A DNA stretch of 64,000 nucleotides, from positions 31,854-95,853 of the forward strand of contig JAFEDI010000082.1 of assembly GCA_018241725.1 (NCBI GenBank), given 5' to 3'. Source of the DNA: Pseudomonadota bacterium. GTDB taxonomy: Bacteria; Pseudomonadota; Gammaproteobacteria; Burkholderiales; Rhodocyclaceae. The translations under genes and the position numbers were made by a program. The notes below the pieces were generated by a model. That model worked only from the letters and a program-made list of their open reading frames with translations, made no database searches and was not told where the DNA came from. Shown piece by piece: positions 60,300-64,000 of this stretch (within the stretch, counting starts at the first letter, position 1; the number at the start of each line of letters is the position of its first letter).

Positions 60300-61190
60300 A
60301 TGAGTCATGCACACGAGAATCTGAACGCCAGGACCACCGCCGGTTTCCAGTTCACCTTCACCGACGGCCAGGTAACGGGTATCAGCACTGTGTACGGCAC
60401 ACACACCCATAGCCTCACCATCCCCAGCAACACCACCTTCACGGTAACGGACGACGTGGTCACGGAAACCCTCACCAAACCGTGGGGCACCGACACCATC
60501 CAATACACCCAGGACACAAGCGACGCCACGCTCTACCACATCACGTCCGAAACCCACACCATCGCCGAGCCCGACACCACCGACAGCCAGGGCCACCTCC
60601 ACGGCTACACCTTCACCATCAGCGACGGCGCCGTGACGGGCGTCCAGACGGTCACCGGCACGACGGGCGACGATGACGACAACGGCAAGACCATCACGCA
60701 CAACCGGGAGATCCTGCCCGGCCAGCACTTCACGCTGAACGCCGACGGCAGCATCACCGAAACCACCCTGTCCGGCAGCACCGTCAAGACCATCCAGTTC
60801 GTCGCCGATGGCACCAGCGGCTTCTACGCCATCGCCTCCGAAACCACCACCTTCATCCAGGCCGGCAGCGCCACCACCCGCCTCAACGTGCAGCCCCTCA
60901 TCCGCGACAGCTTCACCTTCGACGCCAGCGGCGCCATCACCCAGGTTGAAGCGGTCCGCCCGGACGGCAGCACCAAGGTCCTCAACACCTCCCCCAACAC
61001 CACCTTCACCGAACTCGAAGCCGGCTACGTCCTGGAAACCTTCACCAAGGGTCACAAAAGCTACTTCGAGGTTTACCACGACGGCAACGGCGACGGCATC
61101 TACACCAGCGTAGCCCAGGGCAGCGGCACCGCCGTCGACCTCGTCGGCCTCAAGGCCCAGATCGACGCCACCGTCGACGCGCTGACCTGA
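60300..61190 (+). CDS. Protein with three internal repeats of about 80 residues, unknown function
   Basis: The 296-residue protein is very rich in Thr, Ser, Gly and Asp and has almost no Cys or Lys. No signal peptide is visible. Three related segments (about 14-88, 102-188 and 200-278) repeat the pattern FTF.DG.VTG...V.GT...L....TTFT...D..VTET...G....FYxI.SET. The last carries DGNGDGIY, a Ca-binding-like turn. The beta-rich repetitive build recalls RTX-type or adhesin repeats exported by type I secretion, but the exporter is not in the window. ATG at 60300 has GAAGGAG five bases upstream. Confidence 0.7.
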   Translation: MSHAHENLNARTTAGFQFTFTDGQVTGISTVYGTHTHSLTIPSNTTFTVTDDVVTETLTKPWGTDTIQYTQDTSDATLYHITSETHTIAEPDTTDSQGHLHGYTFTISDGAVTGVQTVTGTTGDDDDNGKTITHNREILPGQHFTLNADGSITETTLSGSTVKTIQFVADGTSGFYAIASETTTFIQAGSATTRLNVQPLIRDSFTFDASGAITQVEAVRPDGSTKVLNTSPNTTFTELEAGYVLETFTKGHKSYFEVYHDGNGDGIYTSVAQGSGTAVDLVGLKAQIDATVDALT

Positions 61191-61314
61191 GCCCCCCGCT
61201 TCGTGAAGGGCGAACGAATCCGCCATCGCCTCGCCCTGCACGAAGTTCGCGCCCCCCGGATCGAGTTGCGCAGCAGTCACACCGACCGGCGCAACCAATG
61301 CGGGGGCGCTCCCC

Positions 61315-62127
61315 CTACGCTTTGCCGCCCTCCAGCCACGCCCTCACCTTGCTGGCGGGCATCGGACGGGCGATGGCGAAGCCCTGGGCGGTTTCGCACC
61401 CCAGACGCGTCAGCTGGACCACATGGGTGAGCGTTTCGGCCCCAGTGGCAACCACCGGCCAGCGAAAAGCGTCCGCCAGGGCCAGAATGCTCCGCACAAC
61501 GGCACGGTCATCCGGATGTTCCAGCATGCGTCCGACGAAGCGGCGATCGATCTTCAAGCGCACCGGCGGCAAGCCACTCAGATAAGTGAAGCGCGCAAAA
61601 CTCGTCCCGAAACCATCGATGGCAAAGCGGATGCCCAGCTCCGTGCACGCCCGCACCTGCCTCAGCAACGCCGGCATCTGCTCGATCAATGCCCGCTCCC
61701 GCACCTCCAGCTCGAGATCGGCGGCGGACAAATCGGGATAGGCATCGATCAACGCCCCGATGTACGCACTCAAATTGCTGCGCTGGAGCGAACGTGCCGA
61801 AATATTCACGCTGACCGGCACCCGCACCCCCACCGCACGCCACGCCGCCATCTGGCGCACAGCCTCGTGCAACACCCACAGATCGATCCTCTCCGCGGCC
61901 CCTGCGTCGTCCAGCAACGTACGGAAATCCCGCGGCAACAGAATCCCCCGGTCCGGGTGCCGCCAGCGCAGCAAAGCCTCCATCCCCGTCGCCTGCTGCG
62001 TACGCAGCCCCAGCTGAGGCTGGAAGAACAGGCAGAACGCCCCACGGGCAAAACACTCGAAATCCCGCCCGAGCTGGCGCGCCGCCGACAGACTCAAAAG
62101 CGAATCCGGGTTGTCACACTCGAACAT
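61315..62127 (-). CDS. EAL-domain protein with eroded catalytic site
   Basis: The 270-residue protein is a lone EAL domain. EALLRW, VNISARSL, ELEVRE and LKID are kept. The metal-binding DDFGTG is replaced by DGFGTS, and AEGVET by ATGAET, so two key acidic residues are missing. It is probably unable to hydrolyse cyclic di-GMP and may bind it or act as a partner. ATG at 62127 has GAGG seven bases upstream. It overlaps the end of the intact EAL gene by 14 bases, and the two look like a tandem duplicate pair. Confidence 0.85.
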   Translation of the reverse strand: MFECDNPDSLLSLSAARQLGRDFECFARGAFCLFFQPQLGLRTQQATGMEALLRWRHPDRGILLPRDFRTLLDDAGAAERIDLWVLHEAVRQMAAWRAVGVRVPVSVNISARSLQRSNLSAYIGALIDAYPDLSAADLELEVRERALIEQMPALLRQVRACTELGIRFAIDGFGTSFARFTYLSGLPPVRLKIDRRFVGRMLEHPDDRAVVRSILALADAFRWPVVATGAETLTHVVQLTRLGCETAQGFAIARPMPASKVRAWLEGGKA

Positions 62128-62956
62128 CGGCACGCCTCACCCCCCAATCATCGTCAAACCGGAAGCACTCCGCCCAGGCCCGCACCTGCTCGGCCGGCAT
62201 CGGTGGCGCCACACAAAAGCCCTGGATCACATCGCAGCCCAGTTCCGCCAACAGGCTCGCATGCGCCGCCGTCTCCACCCCCTCGGCCACCACGGTGTGA
62301 TGGAACGCATGCCCCAGGCCCAGCACACCCGCCACAATAGCCCGGTCCTGCTCATCGTCCACCATCCCCGCCACAAAGGAACGATCGATCTTCAGACTGC
62401 CCACCGGCAGGCACTTGAGATGGCTCAGGGACGAAAAGCCCGTACCGAAATCATCGAGCGCAAAGCGGATCCCCCCCGCCGCACACCGCTCAATCTGCGC
62501 CCGCACCTGGGCCAGCGGCGCGATCAGGGCCGTCTCGAGAATCTCCAGCTCGAGATCCAGCGGCGACACCTCCGAACTGCGCGCAAACAAGCCCTGCAGA
62601 TACCCGCACAAACCGACGCGCCGCAGCGCATGGGGAGACACATTCACGCTCACCGACGTCCTGAACCCCGCCCGCCGCCACGCAGCCAACTGGCCCACAG
62701 CCGCCTGCAGCACCCACAAGTCGATCTGCTCGGCCGTCCACGGATCGGCCAGCAAACCCGCAAAGTCCTGTGGCAACAATATCCCGCGGCTCGGGTGACT
62801 CCAGCGCAGCAAGGCCTCAAAGCCCACCAGGCTGCGCGCGCCCAAAGCCACCTTGGGCTGGAAGAACAAGCAGAACGCCCCCTGCCCGCCCTCCGCCTCG
62901 CCCCCTATCCCGCCGGAATCCAGACCGGCGGCAAGCTCATCACCATCACCTATCAC
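62114..62956 (-). CDS. EAL-domain cyclic di-GMP phosphodiesterase
   Basis: The 280-residue stand-alone EAL domain has all key residues in place: EALLRW, VNVSPHAL, ELEILE, LDDFGTGFSSL, LKIDRSF, VAEGVET and IQGF. It should hydrolyse cyclic di-GMP to pGpG. GTG at 62956 is the start, with GGAGG upstream. It overlaps the XRE gene upstream by 11 bases and the eroded EAL gene downstream, so the three form one minus-strand operon. Confidence 0.93.
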   Translation of the reverse strand: MIGDGDELAAGLDSGGIGGEAEGGQGAFCLFFQPKVALGARSLVGFEALLRWSHPSRGILLPQDFAGLLADPWTAEQIDLWVLQAAVGQLAAWRRAGFRTSVSVNVSPHALRRVGLCGYLQGLFARSSEVSPLDLELEILETALIAPLAQVRAQIERCAAGGIRFALDDFGTGFSSLSHLKCLPVGSLKIDRSFVAGMVDDEQDRAIVAGVLGLGHAFHHTVVAEGVETAAHASLLAELGCDVIQGFCVAPPMPAEQVRAWAECFRFDDDWGVRRADVRV

Positions 62957-63191
62957 CGGCCTTCTCCTCCATGCGCACCGCCGGGCTGAAACGCTCCGGG
63001 TACAGCAACTGCTCCTCGTTGATCACATGCCTGCCCAGCGCCTCCGCCAGGCGCGCCGCCAGCTCCGGCGAAGGGCGCTGCACACCGCACTCCAGCGCCG
63101 AAATATGCGGCTGGGTCACCTGGACCAAACGTGCCAACTGGCTCTGGGTCAGCCCCAGACTCATGCGCACAAGGCGCAGCGGCGTTGTCAT
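62946..63191 (-). CDS. XRE-family helix-turn-helix regulator, small
   Basis: The 81-residue protein is essentially a single HTH (residues about 5-55: LRLVRMSLGLTQSQLARLVQVTQPHISALECGVQRPSPELAARLAEAL), followed by a short tail. It may regulate the downstream EAL genes, with which it overlaps. ATG at 63191 is the only sensible start. It is divergent from a second XRE gene, 114 bases away. Confidence 0.9.
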   Translation of the reverse strand: MTTPLRLVRMSLGLTQSQLARLVQVTQPHISALECGVQRPSPELAARLAEALGRHVINEEQLLYPERFSPAVRMEEKAGDR

Positions 63192-63277
63192 GAAGCCAAC
63201 CTCATATGCAAAACATGTATCAGTAACTATAAGTTTCGATTATCAAACAAGTCAACAGCATTAATTATTTACCGGCA

Positions 63278-63294
63278 TATAGGCATTACCTATA
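63278..63294. promoter_or_regulatory. Palindromic operator candidate 1 of the XRE gene
   Basis: TATAGG (63278-63283), CATTA, CCTATA (63289-63294) is a perfect 6-bp inverted repeat 11 bases before the ATG of the plus-strand XRE gene. The half-site CCTAT recurs in candidate 2. Confidence 0.65.
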
Positions 63295-63300
63295 TTTTGA

Positions 63301-63318
63301 GTCCTATGAAGATAGGAC
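63301..63318. promoter_or_regulatory. Palindromic operator candidate 2 of the XRE gene
   Basis: GTCCTAT (63301-63307), GAAG, ATAGGAC (63312-63318) is a perfect 7-bp inverted repeat covering the start codon (63306). It shares CCTAT/ATAGG half-sites with candidate 1, so a single dimeric repressor may bind both. Confidence 0.65.
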
Positions 63319-63656
63319 AACGAATCAAAGCAACACGGGAACTTAGGGGGCTCAGCCAAGGAGAACTCGCCCGGCGGGTTGGTGTGTCTCAGCCCGCCGC
63401 ATCCGAATGGGAAAGCTGCCGAACCGAACCCACCGTCGAAAACCTCCGCGCCCTCGCCGTGGAACTCGACCTGTGGTTTGAGTGGCTCGTCACCGGGCGC
63501 GGCGCCCGCGACTACGACCCCAACCAGCCCCAGCCCCCCGAATACCGCGTCGCGCCGCCCCTCCCCGCCGACGAGCGCGACCTCCAGGCCGCCTACCGCA
63601 AGCTCACCCCCGCCCGCCGCGAAGCCCTGCTCGACTTCCTCAAGCGCTGGGGCTGA
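63306..63656 (+). CDS. XRE-family transcriptional regulator
   Basis: The 116-residue protein has an N-terminal HTH (about 5-60: RIKATRELRGLSQGELARRVGVSQPAASEWESCRTEPTVENLRALAVEL). A C-terminal region follows with WLVTGRGARDYD and Pro-rich EYRVAPPLPADERDLQAAYRKLTPARREALLDFL, resembling phage-type repressors that lack a peptidase domain. It is likely autoregulated through the two palindromes at its start. Divergence from the smaller XRE gene suggests a paired switch. Confidence 0.88.
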   Translation: MKIGQRIKATRELRGLSQGELARRVGVSQPAASEWESCRTEPTVENLRALAVELDLWFEWLVTGRGARDYDPNQPQPPEYRVAPPLPADERDLQAAYRKLTPARREALLDFLKRWG

Positions 63657-64000
63657 ACGCCCCGGAACACCGCGCCCCGCAGTGCCCCCGCACGCGGGGC
63701 ATCCGGCGCTACCGCACCCGCCGGACAAGCTCCACCGCCCCCTCACCCCACCCCTCCGGGCCGCCCACTGCCGGCGCCCCGCCTCCCCACGTTCCGCGTC
63801 TCCTCCCCTTCGGCGACAGCGCCCGGCCCCCCTGCGCCCGGCCCCTCAAAATATTCACATACAATATTCGATTAGGGTAACCTGCAAATCCGTGAGATGT
63901 TTGGCCTGCGCCACAAAATCAAACCAGCGCGACGCATGAAAATTCCATCCCGTTGCTTCGCGTAAAGATCCAGCGGGGCCGACAAGCGATTTTTTGGATC
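63657..64000. other. End of window, no gene seen
   Basis: The first 190 bases are very GC-rich and the last 150 become AT-rich (for example around 63850-63880), which may hold a promoter for a gene beyond the window. No open frame with a credible start and coding character is present. Confidence 0.5.

Overview
The window looks like a chromosomal segment of a GC-rich (about 65%) betaproteobacterium. A member of the Rhodocyclales (Azospira/Dechloromonas/Azoarcus-like) is the best guess from gene content: c-type cytochromes, an FNR/HemN oxygen-response pair, HpnCDE squalene synthesis, MinCDE and several GGDEF/EAL-era signalling genes. The lineage is an inference; no rRNA or other decisive marker is present.

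Layout. 1-9 kb: the end of an MFS transporter; a minus-strand electron-transfer operon (cytochrome b561, a Cyc2-like outer-membrane cytochrome-porin, a soluble cytochrome c); a K+ channel with a two-component system; an aldehyde dehydrogenase; two poorly known genes, one resembling the N-terminus of ISL3 transposases. 9-19.5 kb: clpB with a clear sigma-32 promoter; a hydrolase divergent from a LysR regulator; a ferric-reductase-like flavoprotein; an AttEFGH-like ABC exporter with a CrtC/AttH protein. 19.5-29 kb: hpnC-hpnD-hpnE; an orphan LolD-type ATPase; guaB; the small genes DUF4124, rnfH, ratA and smpB; a pterin dehydratase. 28-38 kb: a 1226-residue AsmA/DUF748 protein, a HI0933-type flavoprotein, ppa, and a copper group (CopZ-like chaperone, CopA-type ATPase, UspA, TauE/SafE-like protein). 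38-43 kb: hemN and fnr diverging around an FNR box, then SirB2, an oxygen-binding di-iron protein (ODP) and a small chemoreceptor-hairpin protein, then tRNA-His, tRNA-Arg and tRNA-Pro. 43-54.4 kb: an acyl-CoA synthetase/GNAT protein, tag, a mutarotase, an SNase-like secreted protein, tex, an ArsC-like protein, a cysteine-less Hsp33, and minCDE.

54.4-56.8 kb: tRNA-Leu(UAA) is followed by a small island. The 3' half of the tRNA is repeated twice more as direct repeats. These bound two mini-cassettes of about 1.25 and 1.1 kb. The first carries a Phd/PIN toxin-antitoxin pair; the second carries a small helical protein plus a DUF6036/AbiEii-like nucleotidyltransferase. Neither cassette has an integrase. 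Each has a terminator shortly after the restored tRNA end, and the right ends share a 23-bp sequence just before the repeat. This is the strongest candidate for an undescribed element type.

56.8-64 kb: a DUF1178 protein, a beta-CASP metallo-beta-lactamase nuclease, a DUF2325 protein, an internally repetitive protein, two adjacent EAL proteins (one intact, one with eroded catalytic motifs), and two divergent XRE regulators. One XRE gene has two CCTAT/ATAGG palindromes at its start. The last 340 bases hold no gene I can support.

Together the genes suggest a facultative organism with redox-responsive metabolism. FNR/HemN, ODP, copper handling and the cytochrome operon all point to life across oxic/anoxic transitions.
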